A stretch of 64,000 nt of DNA from a virus. The stretch spans positions 1-64,000 of the IMG/VR virus record IMGVR_UViG_3300013286_000009; one strand, given 5' to 3'. The translations under genes were made by a program, and so were the position numbers. Under the pieces are notes generated by a model. The model worked only from the letters and a program-made list of their open reading frames with translations. It did not search any database and was not told where the DNA came from. Each line of letters begins with the position of its first letter. Position 1 is the stretch's first letter. Below, in pieces: positions 55,801 to 63,197 of this stretch.

Positions 55801-57959
55801 TTATTTTGTGGAGGAACAGCTTGTGTACTTGCTGTAGACAATGCTGTATATAGTATAGAAAATAAACTTGCTATACTAGCGGTTGCTGAAATTTCTGTGC
55901 CAAATGCTCCGCCGTTGTTAGCCGAAGTCACTTGGTATACTAAATTGCTAGCAATAACGTTATTAAGAGATTGATAATTTTGAGATGGAGTACCACCATT
56001 CAATGCGCTATTGATGAGACTAAGAAGCTGATTAAGAATTGGCAAATAGTAAGGCACATCTGCTGTAACTGCGGCATTAAAAAATTGATTTGTACTACCG
56101 TATTGAAAATATGCCAACGTGGTTGCTACTGTTTGACTGTTGCCGCCGCGTGTTAAATCATAAACAAATGCATCAAGTATAAATCCAGCATCTCTCACAG
56201 TTTTTGTTCTATCTAACACATAAGAACTTGTAAAAGGAGAAAGATTATTAGTAACCTGGTATGCTACCCAATTTACTAATTCAGTTGTAATCCAAGTATG
56301 GTTTGCATTAATTGAATTTGCAGACAACGGATATAATACACCGTTACTGATAAAATTACATGCATATCTAATAGTTTTCCAAGGCTGATCCCAAGAAGTT
56401 CCGTAATCTGCACGGTCTATTCCTGTAGGTGCAACATAGTATACATATGGAACAGTATTAATTTTTGTCCAAGTTGGAGTATTATTTGTACTTCTTAAAA
56501 CATAACTGTTAGAACTGAGTGGTATAGCATTGTAGCCTCCCACTGTGCTACTATAAATTTCAATGTCACCTTGTGTATTCATCGCATTTTTTCTTGCGTG
56601 AGCTATGAAAGTAGTCCAGTATGTATTTGTTAGATCATTATCAGGGCGTGTTAAAACAGCCGCAGTATGACGTTGTGTACAAATATATGTGGAATTTTGC
56701 CAAATAGCAAGATCGCCGATGGCATAAGTGGTCCCACTCGCCCATGTTTTAGTCCAATAGGATCCGGTTACAACTAATTTCCAATAAACGTAATTTACAC
56801 CAACAAAATTTAAAAACTGGCTATTTGTTAATGTACCGTCTGGTGCTTTGTTCAGTACTATGGTATTTGAATTGATTGCCGCAACAACCTGGCCTTGTGT
56901 AATGCCTACACCAATTACGTTCATACCTAATTGGATGCCTGCCGTGTTAAGAACGTTTACATTTACGCCACTGCTACCGGTAGAATTATAAGTCTGTTGT
57001 ATTACAAATGCTACTGGGTCTTGTCCGCTGTTATCCGATACTGCTACAAACACTTGTCCGTTTCTTCTGATGATACTTCCAACTTTGTAAGTATCCACCG
57101 ATGTCCAATCACTTCGTATTTCGTACCCTTGATTTAATAAGGTCCAATCAACTGCATCAAGTGACGGAACATTATTTAAATTGTTGGCTGTGGCACTTAT
57201 GTAATCATAACCGCCATAGCTGACTACATCTCCAAGTTGGAATGTCTTACTTGAACTCCAGGTAGAAAAACTACCTTGCCCGGGAAGATATATAGTCCAT
57301 TTAGCTGGAGTAAATGTTGCATCGGCATTGTAAGTTATACAGGTATAAAGATCAACATCTAATTTAACAATATCGTTGATCTTGTATCGAGTAGCACTTG
57401 CCCAAGCGCCCTTATATTCAATACCGTTTTCAACAATAGTCCAGTTTGATTGGTTGGCTTCTAAGCCCAATAACGTTGTAGCGGCACTTGTGTGATTTGC
57501 CACACACTCATATACAATACCGCCGTATTTGACCAAATCGTTGACACCATAAACATAATTTGGAAGCCATCCAGCAGATCGCCATGCAGTAAATGTTGTA
57601 TAGATAGTCCAGTAACTACTTTGCAAAGCAAATGTTGTACTGGTATGCTGTGTATTGGCATAGTAAACTACTCCGCCAAAAATAACTAAATTACCTAGAC
57701 TATAAACAGTACTGGTAGCCCAGTTTCCTAAAAATGTTTTACCATCTACTACTAAATTCCAATAAGGAGTTTGAGCTCCGGTTCCGCTTACTTTATATAA
57801 GTCGCTATAAAAACTCGAGACGTCTGAAGTATTTGGTAATAAACAGACATACGTTTTACCTTGATATGAAACTACATCGTCGCGGGCGTATGCTGTTGCT
57901 GGCGTCCATACACCTTTCCAACTAAAACGCAATCTTCCAATTTTAAATTCTGATGCCAT
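49833..57959 (-). CDS. Giant 2708-residue multi-domain tail/fibre protein
   Basis: This paralogue of the 38665-49785 protein shares both ends. It begins MASEFKIGRLRFSWKGVW and continues with CBM5/12-like units (YARDDVVSYQGKTYVCL, YSLGNLVIFGGVVYYAN and others). The end TNHDFLNIGYGD ... FYTSTDQDGNFKVGSLFGV matches its neighbour. Between lie YYVAPTGIDRADYGTSWDQP, a pectin-lyase-like part with SGMKIDGTLHNGGNKSM, TYYV-type beta modules and blade-like repeats (AYGNNYWMALG, AYGQGRFTAVAS). It has one RDAGFILDA segment instead of six. The 48-base gap to the paralogue holds that gene's late promoter. It is probably a tail-tip or fibre component that binds cell-surface glycans. Confidence 0.87.
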   Translation of the reverse strand: MASEFKIGRLRFSWKGVWTPATAYARDDVVSYQGKTYVCLLPNTSDVSSFYSDLYKVSGTGAQTPYWNLVVDGKTFLGNWATSTVYSLGNLVIFGGVVYYANTQHTSTTFALQSSYWTIYTTFTAWRSAGWLPNYVYGVNDLVKYGGIVYECVANHTSAATTLLGLEANQSNWTIVENGIEYKGAWASATRYKINDIVKLDVDLYTCITYNADATFTPAKWTIYLPGQGSFSTWSSSKTFQLGDVVSYGGYDYISATANNLNNVPSLDAVDWTLLNQGYEIRSDWTSVDTYKVGSIIRRNGQVFVAVSDNSGQDPVAFVIQQTYNSTGSSGVNVNVLNTAGIQLGMNVIGVGITQGQVVAAINSNTIVLNKAPDGTLTNSQFLNFVGVNYVYWKLVVTGSYWTKTWASGTTYAIGDLAIWQNSTYICTQRHTAAVLTRPDNDLTNTYWTTFIAHARKNAMNTQGDIEIYSSTVGGYNAIPLSSNSYVLRSTNNTPTWTKINTVPYVYYVAPTGIDRADYGTSWDQPWKTIRYACNFISNGVLYPLSANSINANHTWITTELVNWVAYQVTNNLSPFTSSYVLDRTKTVRDAGFILDAFVYDLTRGGNSQTVATTLAYFQYGSTNQFFNAAVTADVPYYLPILNQLLSLINSALNGGTPSQNYQSLNNVIASNLVYQVTSANNGGAFGTEISATASIASLFSILYTALSTASTQAVPPQNNGLTASIFVKTGTYSETLPIAIPENTAVIGDELRGVVIQPATSITMTVYSCDTSLFTVNSTTGLTDQMPVQFVDPNINTSLSFTGFGGVTLGQTYYVKGSTITSTKFGIVASATTTFVGTVTLNSYVITDVVNINGLVVGAILTGSGLPANTIITGIGIAATNAVANTITVNQLGSTTIVNTTITATGAPVTLTSGSGTVAASTVMYAYAGDCLKDMFRLRNATGLRNVTLVGLLGTLSAVDANYIQRPTGGSYCAFDPGTGPNDSSVWIFRRSPYVQNVTTFGNGCSGMKIDGTLHNGGNKSMTSNDFTQIISDGIGIWCYGPDSKTEAVSVFSYYAYSGYLAEAGGRIRATNGNSSYGTYGVIATGFDSTEIPATGIVYNQSTQVQAQVQSSLGTNAQLIKINYSNAGSAYNTTTTNMLFYSNQLTTSPWTNDGNISLNKIYTAPTGLTEAWALTGTSATPGTGYVQQTITINPAGAVYTGIQPSNYGAGTGSNATVTVTVTSTAYTVAVTNGGTGYNTSQQLVIAGNLLGGKAGVNECYLTIQSITGSAILTVSVSGTVPSGSAQNYTLSVYTYVGTASSIDLWGQFSGTSTRTSTLTYNFGANTVTPGSATGFLPVNYGAQQSLVAGWYRLWFTINDTSGLNNQLTFRIYPKGTSGNAGTYSYFYAPQIEISSSTYAPSFYSDTLNVNFTAYANFNVSGSGTGVSTIGDETRSWSVFQTRITDPGSGAGGTGYLTASNNAQAGTSVSIQIAQADTNTAANYTGMRVFINNGTGAGQYGYISNYNASTKVAYVLKESFTSIPIISTNITGNVMTLNGSYNTNTLWVGMPLQFIPTYYTTSVTSTSLAQTTVTATVGGTINQMTVGSTVGLAVNTPITFTSPVFSTVTTGYTYYVYAIIDSVTIQISSQIFGTVWPLSTATPPASPMVMNFSSNTSYLAASTTNMVVNYPIQFTGTALGGLSNGVTYYIQDIIDVNNFTVAPSLVNVTITNTTSGTNLLTVSTTSSLTPLNPIIFSGTVYGNIVESTKYYISSIVDNTTFTIASNIINLNITATYLTTNLIYAVGSNVTASLVIGQPIIFVGNTFGSGLTAETTYYILVINDANTFTVSQTPSGSVVPLNTVSGTSILTGSCTGKTAGASFSLLTASGSMVGTTTAKKSTLTLAIGSMNATFSTQLFGGSNITAGTTYYINTIPSSSTITVTTTQGSGTPVTLASKTGSMNLAALGWDHVTPGQPSVNPDSSSIYYIEPRTTFTAPGFYQATATSPITLPLSATYSAMAYGNNYWMALGNANTTAAVSTDASTWTSIVLPLSATWTALAYGNNYWVAINSTSATAVYSNSNGIGWRKSTLPSNTTWNTIAFGSGKFVALATASSAAAVSTTYGATWTSSTLPASAAWTSVTYGANLFVAVSNGSNNLSVSGATGSGTVATLTFTSAQATAPYAVGQIITVTGINQNGYNGTQTVTYCDTTTVRYFNGTSTTGGAGTITSNSLAAYSTDGITWTTSNLPSSSTWSSIAYGQGRFTAVASTTAYPAYSFDGKTWYTATIPIAADKIAYGQGVFLAISASSTTAWTSESSLDWSQQSVPSASYTALAFGFTGTYYNGTFSALAGSSTAIYMSAGCRTKGRGNITSGVITSISEFEPGSGYTSSISIFGPQIPTVTFTDPNVTSLAVVTPRISNGVLASPTFVNRGSGYNSNSTLIYITGNGYADQYQTGLSIILNNLTRLPSPGDSLTVAGVSTAYKVTSAYAVYGTTVPNLEANVSLSPSVSVANAVANGTTIQIRSKYSQARLTNHDFLNIGYGDFITSNYPGFPANGYVALYQNQTVEANYGRVFYTSTDQDGNFKVGSLFGVQQATGVITLSASQFGLTGLNTLSLGGIAVGGSSVVITQFSTDSTFTANSDSVLPTQKAVKTYLASRLSQGGSNTSTGQLTAGTVTVGNPNYIRSTLATGSVKMGSKVMFQGAGASVDGNMAAFDFFARNAFRRN

Positions 57960-57971
57960 TTGAATATCCTA

Positions 57972-58352
57972 TTAATTTGAACTAACGATTTGTGCGACTG
58001 AATATGTGTACACTTGATTAATACGCACTACTAGTTGTCCTTGACTATCTATATAATAATAACAATTTTTATTGTCCCAACGATACTGATCAAAGTATAA
58101 ATTAGGATAAGGACGACTATGATCTGTTGCTAGCCGTCCATCGAAGAAATCTACGCCATATTCAAAGTTTTCAAAATTTCCGCTATTAGGGCCAGCTACG
58201 TTTAAATTAAAAGATGCTGTGCTAGTTAACTGATCTACTTTTTCAAAATACAATGTACCATCATCTGATCTTCGTAGTCCGTAAAAAAATCTAGGACTAT
58301 CTCCAAGAATATCGTTTAACGATGTATCGCCTATGTAATAATTTCCGCTCAT
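57972..58352 (-). CDS. Small conserved virion protein
   Basis: This 126-residue protein is rich in Tyr and Asp. MSGNYYIGDTSLNDILGDSP and RRSDDGTLYFEKVDQL open it, and YRWDNKNCYYYIDSQGQLVV closes it. I recall a similar small protein beside the giant fibre genes of aquatic T4-like phages, with no assigned function. AAGGA lies 11 bases before the ATG. The location suggests a fibre connector. Confidence 0.7.
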   Translation of the reverse strand: MSGNYYIGDTSLNDILGDSPRFFYGLRRSDDGTLYFEKVDQLTSTASFNLNVAGPNSGNFENFEYGVDFFDGRLATDHSRPYPNLYFDQYRWDNKNCYYYIDSQGQLVVRINQVYTYSVAQIVSSN

Positions 58353-58363
58353 AATATTAATCC

Positions 58364-58921
58364 TTAAACAATTTCAACCAAACTTACAACAGCATCTACG
58401 CTGGCCGCTGTGTTGGAGACGATACTTAATGTGTTACTTCCGCCTAATACTAAGCGTTCTCCGCCGTTGATAACCCGCAAACTTTGATTTGGTGGAATTA
58501 CTACATCTTTAATATAGTATGCACTGATAGCGGTGGCATCTGTGAAACTTACAACTATAGCTGTAGAAGCAGATCCTGCTGAAGCATTTTGGCTCATAGT
58601 GATTGTTCCAGCGGCTATGTTAAAACTGCTGACTGTGGTCAATGCTGGAATATAACCAACAGATGTAAGAGCCGCTCCATTTTGTATTTCACTGAATGTG
58701 TTTACATTACTAATAGTTGGGCTACCACTTACAAATGTTCCTGTAAAAGTTGATGTTGGACCCGGATCAGTAACAATTACACTAACTGTAATAAAACCGC
58801 TGGTAATATTTGCAAGACTGATGCCTAATACAGTAGTTCTCACGTTACTGCTTGCTGTATAAACAATAGTTGCTGTTGTTCCAAGAGCCGGGCTTAATGC
58901 ATTTTTAAATGTGGTTGCCAT
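58364..58921 (-). CDS. Beta-rich fibre-associated protein
   Basis: This 185-residue protein has MATTFKNALSPALGTTATIV, then NVRTTVLGISLANI. A Thr/Ser/Gly-rich beta middle follows, with a TYYV-module-like piece FTGTFVSGSPTISN. It ends SLRVINGGERLVLGGSN ... VDAVVSLVEIV. This resembles short virion proteins that decorate fibres. AGGA precedes its ATG and it closely follows the 58926 gene. No specific function is known. Confidence 0.65.
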   Translation of the reverse strand: MATTFKNALSPALGTTATIVYTASSNVRTTVLGISLANITSGFITVSVIVTDPGPTSTFTGTFVSGSPTISNVNTFSEIQNGAALTSVGYIPALTTVSSFNIAAGTITMSQNASAGSASTAIVVSFTDATAISAYYIKDVVIPPNQSLRVINGGERLVLGGSNTLSIVSNTAASVDAVVSLVEIV

Positions 58922-58925
58922 GTTA

Positions 58926-60416
58926 TTATCCTAATGTTAGTGCCCACTGGACACTGATGTCTGACGCTTGGCTAACTGTAATACCACTTTGTACACCAGC
59001 AACACTGGTCCATGCAGAACCGTTATAAATTTCAACAGCAAGTGAGCTGTTGTCAGTGTTAAATCGTATCATTCCAGTTGTTGGAATACTTGGGCGCTGT
59101 AATGTTGTTCCTGACGGAATAACAACTCCGTTAGTTCCGCCAATATTGACATAACCAGAAACAGTTCCTGTAATACTTGTACTAATACCTAAGGCTTGTG
59201 CTGGAGTTACATAATATGTTCCTGCTCCGCCTGTGCCTGTTAATAGTGCAGTAATAATAGTTCCGCTTGTAACTCCGGATCCTGTTAAAATCATGCCTTT
59301 GTAAATTGTGGCTGTCGGTGTTCCAGTTACAGTTAATACCGTTGGTGTTACTGTGATAGTTGTATTAGCTTGAGTTAAGTAGTTATTAATTTGCCACTGA
59401 CTGCCGTTACCAGATCCTGCAATATTGGCTACAATATATGTGCCTGCTGGCAAACTTCCGCCGCTTATTACTTGTCCGATGGCAATTGTTCCGCCAGGCA
59501 CTGAGTTAACAGTTAATGTTGTTCCGCTTGTACTTCCTGAAAAAGTAAAAGTTGATCCAAGAGCAATAGTCCCATTAAAAGTTGAACTTGAAGTTTGCTG
59601 TTGGAAATTTGAAATAGCATTTGGAGTGGTGTTTTGTATAGTGTTTCCACTGATTCTAAAATTACCAATGTTTACTCCGGCAGCACCAGTTGTTATAATC
59701 GAAATATCTTGATTGTTGGCAGTATTTGTTATACTATTGCCAGAAAATGTAAAGTTAGCTGTGCTTAAATTGCTAGCAGAAAAAGTATTTAATGTTAAGG
59801 TATTAGCATATACGTTTGCCCATTGTAAACTATTGCTACCTAAATTATATGTGTTTGTGGTCGCAGGTAAAATATTACTGCTAACACCTGCGGTAATAGC
59901 CACAGTATCGGTCGTTGCATCACCAATTTGAATATTTCCTGCAACTGTAAGTACCCCCTGTACAGTTAAATTACCGGCAGTATTAAAGTTGCCGTTTACT
60001 GTTAAATTACCATTTACTGTTGTTGCACCGGTACCCGATGTAGTGAATACAATGTTTTGATTGTAGCTGATTGTGCTAATTGTACTACCAGTAAGTTGTA
60101 GATTACCTACTTGCAAAATGCCTTGATACACTACAGGATTTGCGCCGCTGGCTGATAAATTTATAGTGCCGCTTGTACTAGTGATGTTGTTAGAGCTGAA
60201 ACTAATGGTGCCAAGCGTAGCTGTACCACTAGCATTTAAATTAGTAGTTCGTATTGTACCAACTACTTGAAGGTCGTCTGAAGGAGTGCTGGTATTAATA
60301 CCTACACGGCGATTGGTAACATCCAAGTATAATAAGTTCGTCTCAAAAGCTAAATCTACACCATTACGAAGTAGATTCGATTTTAAGAGCGGACCCGAAA
60401 TTCGACCTAAGGCCAT
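58926..60416 (-). CDS. Tail fibre-like virion protein (ISGPLL type) 1
   Basis: This 496-residue protein shares ALGRISGPLLKSNLLRNGVD, then LLYLDVTNRRVGINTSTPSD, with the 60535 protein and with fibre proteins of aquatic T4-like phages. The body is repetitive beta, with GNLTVQGVLTVAGNIQIGDA and TNTYNLGSNSLQWANVYANT. A TYYV-type module (GTYYVTPAQALG) lies in the last third. The end carries AVEIYNGSAWTSVAGVQSG, a fibre motif also found in neighbours. GAGGAG precedes the ATG. A trimeric fibre shaft is likely. Confidence 0.78.
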   Translation of the reverse strand: MALGRISGPLLKSNLLRNGVDLAFETNLLYLDVTNRRVGINTSTPSDDLQVVGTIRTTNLNASGTATLGTISFSSNNITSTSGTINLSASGANPVVYQGILQVGNLQLTGSTISTISYNQNIVFTTSGTGATTVNGNLTVNGNFNTAGNLTVQGVLTVAGNIQIGDATTDTVAITAGVSSNILPATTNTYNLGSNSLQWANVYANTLTLNTFSASNLSTANFTFSGNSITNTANNQDISIITTGAAGVNIGNFRISGNTIQNTTPNAISNFQQQTSSSTFNGTIALGSTFTFSGSTSGTTLTVNSVPGGTIAIGQVISGGSLPAGTYIVANIAGSGNGSQWQINNYLTQANTTITVTPTVLTVTGTPTATIYKGMILTGSGVTSGTIITALLTGTGGAGTYYVTPAQALGISTSITGTVSGYVNIGGTNGVVIPSGTTLQRPSIPTTGMIRFNTDNSSLAVEIYNGSAWTSVAGVQSGITVSQASDISVQWALTLG

Positions 60417-60534
60417 GTACTCTCCTCAAACCCCGTGTTTCACGGTTAACCACCTTGCATTGCGGGTTTACCACAGTTTAATATCGGGAATTTTGGTCAA
60501 ACTCCACAGTAATAGTATTTAGCGGATTGGGTTT
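60417..60534 (-). promoter_or_regulatory. 118-base intergenic region with a possible late promoter
   Basis: This gap before the 58926-60416 gene contains GCTAAATA (60516-60523, minus), a weak late-type match. It also has a short hairpin CCGTG-TTT-CACGG near the gene with no T tract. No coding potential was seen. Confidence 0.35.
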
Positions 60535-61656
60535 TTAACCTAGTATAATGTCGTAAATGACACTAAGATCTGCGGCGTCTGTAGCTGATGTAGAAGCTCC
60601 TGAGCCGATAGCCGCTTGCCAACTTGAACCGTTATAAATTTCCAAATACTGTAAAGTAGAGTTATAACGAGTCATGCCAACAGTTGCTGGTATACGTTGT
60701 GCGGTAGTTCCTGAAGGAATTACCAGGGCTGTTACATTATTAAAATCCCAATAACCATCACTTGTCGAAAGCAAATTATAAGGTTGATTAGTTGAGTTAA
60801 TAACATCGTTAGCTGAAAACGGATATATTCCGTTAAGACTAACTTTGCCTGTTCCCGTTGTTGTAAACGTAATATCTTGCGTTGGATTAACGCTACTAAT
60901 TGTGTAACCTGTAAATCGTATTCCGCCGGCATTTAGGGTTGTTGCAGTAGTTGACGATACTCCGCTAGCAGTTGTAGCGTAGAGATTATTCCATTGTAAA
61001 CTAGAACTACCTAATGTGTCAGTATTAGTGATACTGGGTATTAAGTCACTAGTTAGTTCAGCAGTAAAACTTACAGTATCTGTTGTTTGGTCGCCAATAT
61101 TAATAACACCTGTTGCTGATAAATTTCCGGTGACATATCCGTTGCCCGTAATAGTAGTTAAAGATCCTGAGCCGGTAACTGCTCCGTCGCCTGTCCAATT
61201 TACAATAGCTGTACCGGACGGTGAAAGATTAATATTAGAATTGGTTGTTGGTGTGTAGATTCCGTTAATATTATCTACATAAATGCCTAAAACACCAACT
61301 CCGCTTGCAATAATAGTAGGAGTACTTGCTTGATTTGGAGATACAGTTAGTGTTGCATTAAGGGCATCGCTGATAGTATTTCCGCTGATGGTCCAGTTGT
61401 TATTAGTAAATGCTGTATCAACTTTTAAGTTTGTGGTACGTATTCCATTAGCACCTCCAAGAAATAATGCAGTAGGACTGGTGCCGTAATTATTGATACC
61501 GATGCGCTTATTAGTAACATCAAAATATAATAAATCAGTATCGAAACTTAAATCGCCGGCTTGAGAATTTTCAAAATTAGCAAGATTATCGGCTAATAGT
61601 GGGCCGCTTATTCTTCCTAAACTTGCGGCATAATCTGGAGTTATATCCGCTGCCAT
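60535..61656 (-). CDS. Tail fibre-like virion protein (ISGPLL type) 2
   Basis: This 373-residue paralogue of the 58926 protein has AASLGRISGPLLADNLAN, LLYFDVTNKRIGINNYG and NTDTLGSSSLQWNNLYATT. The end is LQYLEIYNGSSWQAAIG, followed by AADLSVIYDIILG. Relative to its paralogue it is shorter and lacks the TYYV-type insertion. AGGAAC precedes its ATG. It probably forms another segment of a jointed fibre. Confidence 0.78.
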   Translation of the reverse strand: MAADITPDYAASLGRISGPLLADNLANFENSQAGDLSFDTDLLYFDVTNKRIGINNYGTSPTALFLGGANGIRTTNLKVDTAFTNNNWTISGNTISDALNATLTVSPNQASTPTIIASGVGVLGIYVDNINGIYTPTTNSNINLSPSGTAIVNWTGDGAVTGSGSLTTITGNGYVTGNLSATGVINIGDQTTDTVSFTAELTSDLIPSITNTDTLGSSSLQWNNLYATTASGVSSTTATTLNAGGIRFTGYTISSVNPTQDITFTTTGTGKVSLNGIYPFSANDVINSTNQPYNLLSTSDGYWDFNNVTALVIPSGTTAQRIPATVGMTRYNSTLQYLEIYNGSSWQAAIGSGASTSATDAADLSVIYDIILG

Positions 61657-61671
61657 ATGCTGTTCCTAGTA

Positions 61672-62868
61672 TTATTGGTCAAAACCTGACAATACTGTTA
61701 CAGGTTTTCCTAAGGGAACTGCGCTGGTAAATCTAATATAATAGCCTGCTGGTCTACTAGATTGTATTGCACGATTAGCGGCAATAGCACCGGTAGTTGG
61801 ATTGTTGATTGTAATTGTATTTGTTGTTGTATTAACACTGGTTACTGTGGTGCTTGCCGCAAAAACTGCGCTACTTGCTGAACTTGTAAACACCATTGCT
61901 CCAGTAGGTGTACTGTCTGGAGTTGAACTGAGTACTACAATATTACTTCCACTCGTACTTACCACAGTTTGAAAGCTATCAAAACCAATACCGTTAACAT
62001 ACATGCCAGCAGTAATACCTGCGTTACTTGCAACAAGTAAATTTGCTCCGTTAGAGCCCGGGCTTGATCCTGCAACATCAAATGTTAATGTTCCTATAGG
62101 TTGTGTATTTGCCACAGCGTTTAATACAATAGTCCAACTTCCGCCGCCGCTATTGGTAGCTGATTGCACATATTGATTACTGTTAAAACCAGTTCCTACT
62201 ATACGTTGTCCTACGACGATTGCTGTACCAGTAAAGCTGGTTACAGTCATAGTAGTTGATACAACTCCGCCTGTATTATAAGTTGCCGTGTTAGCCACTA
62301 TATTAACTGTTGTACTAACTGTTGTCGTAGGAGCCGCAGTGGATAATGTATCTCCTACATTGATATCAAGTACTGTTGAAAGAATCAATTGAGTCGATGA
62401 CGTGCCAGCCAATGTTGTGACAACTGATTCAACAATTGGATTTTGAGCAAGAAGATAATTTGTTACTGCAATTTGCAATACGTTTTCTACTACCACTATT
62501 AAATTTTGTGGCCCAAAAGTTGCGCCGCTTTGTACTTGACTTGGAAAAGTTCCTGCCGATAACGGCCCAAATAATGTGTTAAGTGCATTACCATTACCCA
62601 ATGTTTGTTGTGTAATTGCTGTTGATTCTTTGAATCTTAAGGCACGCCATCCTGTTGCTTGATATACCATAACTTGGTTAGTTGTTGTATCATAACGCAT
62701 CATACCAGTTGAAGGAGCACTGGGTTGACTACCAGTAGGTCCGTTTGGCAATACCAAACTTCCTTGTCCAACAGGGCTGACATAAACGTTAGCTCGTGCG
62801 GCATCAGAATACAATGTTGTATTATTTGCGCTTCTTCTATCTAGTGCTTGACGTTTTAAAAATCTCAT
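61672..62868 (-). CDS. Fibre-like virion protein with TYYV-type repeats
   Basis: This 398-residue protein opens with MRFLKRQALDRRSANNTTLY, a basic start unlike the rest of the block. It then carries TGMMRYDTTTNQVMVYQATG, the fibre motif also seen as MxRYN...LEFYDG in the glycine-rich proteins. The middle has LIVVVENVLQIAVTNYLLAQ, and the rest is a set of Thr/Val/Ser-rich beta modules with a VGDTLS / VGQRIVGTGF pattern. The start overlaps the end of the 62868 gene. No specific function can be given. Confidence 0.7.
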   Translation of the reverse strand: MRFLKRQALDRRSANNTTLYSDAARANVYVSPVGQGSLVLPNGPTGSQPSAPSTGMMRYDTTTNQVMVYQATGWRALRFKESTAITQQTLGNGNALNTLFGPLSAGTFPSQVQSGATFGPQNLIVVVENVLQIAVTNYLLAQNPIVESVVTTLAGTSSTQLILSTVLDINVGDTLSTAAPTTTVSTTVNIVANTATYNTGGVVSTTMTVTSFTGTAIVVGQRIVGTGFNSNQYVQSATNSGGGSWTIVLNAVANTQPIGTLTFDVAGSSPGSNGANLLVASNAGITAGMYVNGIGFDSFQTVVSTSGSNIVVLSSTPDSTPTGAMVFTSSASSAVFAASTTVTSVNTTTNTITINNPTTGAIAANRAIQSSRPAGYYIRFTSAVPLGKPVTVLSGFDQ

Positions 62869-63188
62869 TATACTGCCAATGTGCTTATGGTAAATGTTAA
62901 CATACTAGCAAGACTTGCTATGGCAATCAATACATCGCCGTTTGCTAAAACTAATTTTTCTTGATCTAAACTTACAGTTTCGCCTGCCGGAATGGGTAAT
63001 GCTGAAATAATTGTGTGTTTAACTTGGGTGGTTGTCCCGCTGACATCGGCCGCAGGAACGGCAAATAATGTTAAATTACTAGTTGATGCTCCGTAGTTAC
63101 AAATAATTATAGTTGAAATAGCATTTGCACCGCTACTTGTATACATAACTGAATTACTTGCTGTAACTAATGTATTTTGAATTGCCAT
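62868..63188 (-). CDS. Small beta-sandwich virion protein
   Basis: This 106-residue protein begins MAIQNTLVTASNSVMYTSSG, then STIIICNYGASTSNLTLFAV. The middle has LPIPAGETVSLDQEKLVLAN, a motif shared in form with SLRVINGGERLVLGG of the 58364 protein. It is likely a small decorating or hinge protein. AAGGAAC precedes its ATG. Unrelated folds cannot be ruled out. Confidence 0.65.
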   Translation of the reverse strand: MAIQNTLVTASNSVMYTSSGANAISTIIICNYGASTSNLTLFAVPAADVSGTTTQVKHTIISALPIPAGETVSLDQEKLVLANGDVLIAIASLASMLTFTISTLAV

Positions 63189-63197
63189 GTTTGTTCC

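Noticed and set aside
38665-57959. CRISPR-like or satellite DNA repeats in the giant genes
   Set aside because: The repeats are protein-level and diverged in DNA, without fixed spacer lengths.
60420-60445. Hairpin CCGTG-TTT-CACGG as a terminator
   Set aside because: The stem is only five pairs and no T tract follows.
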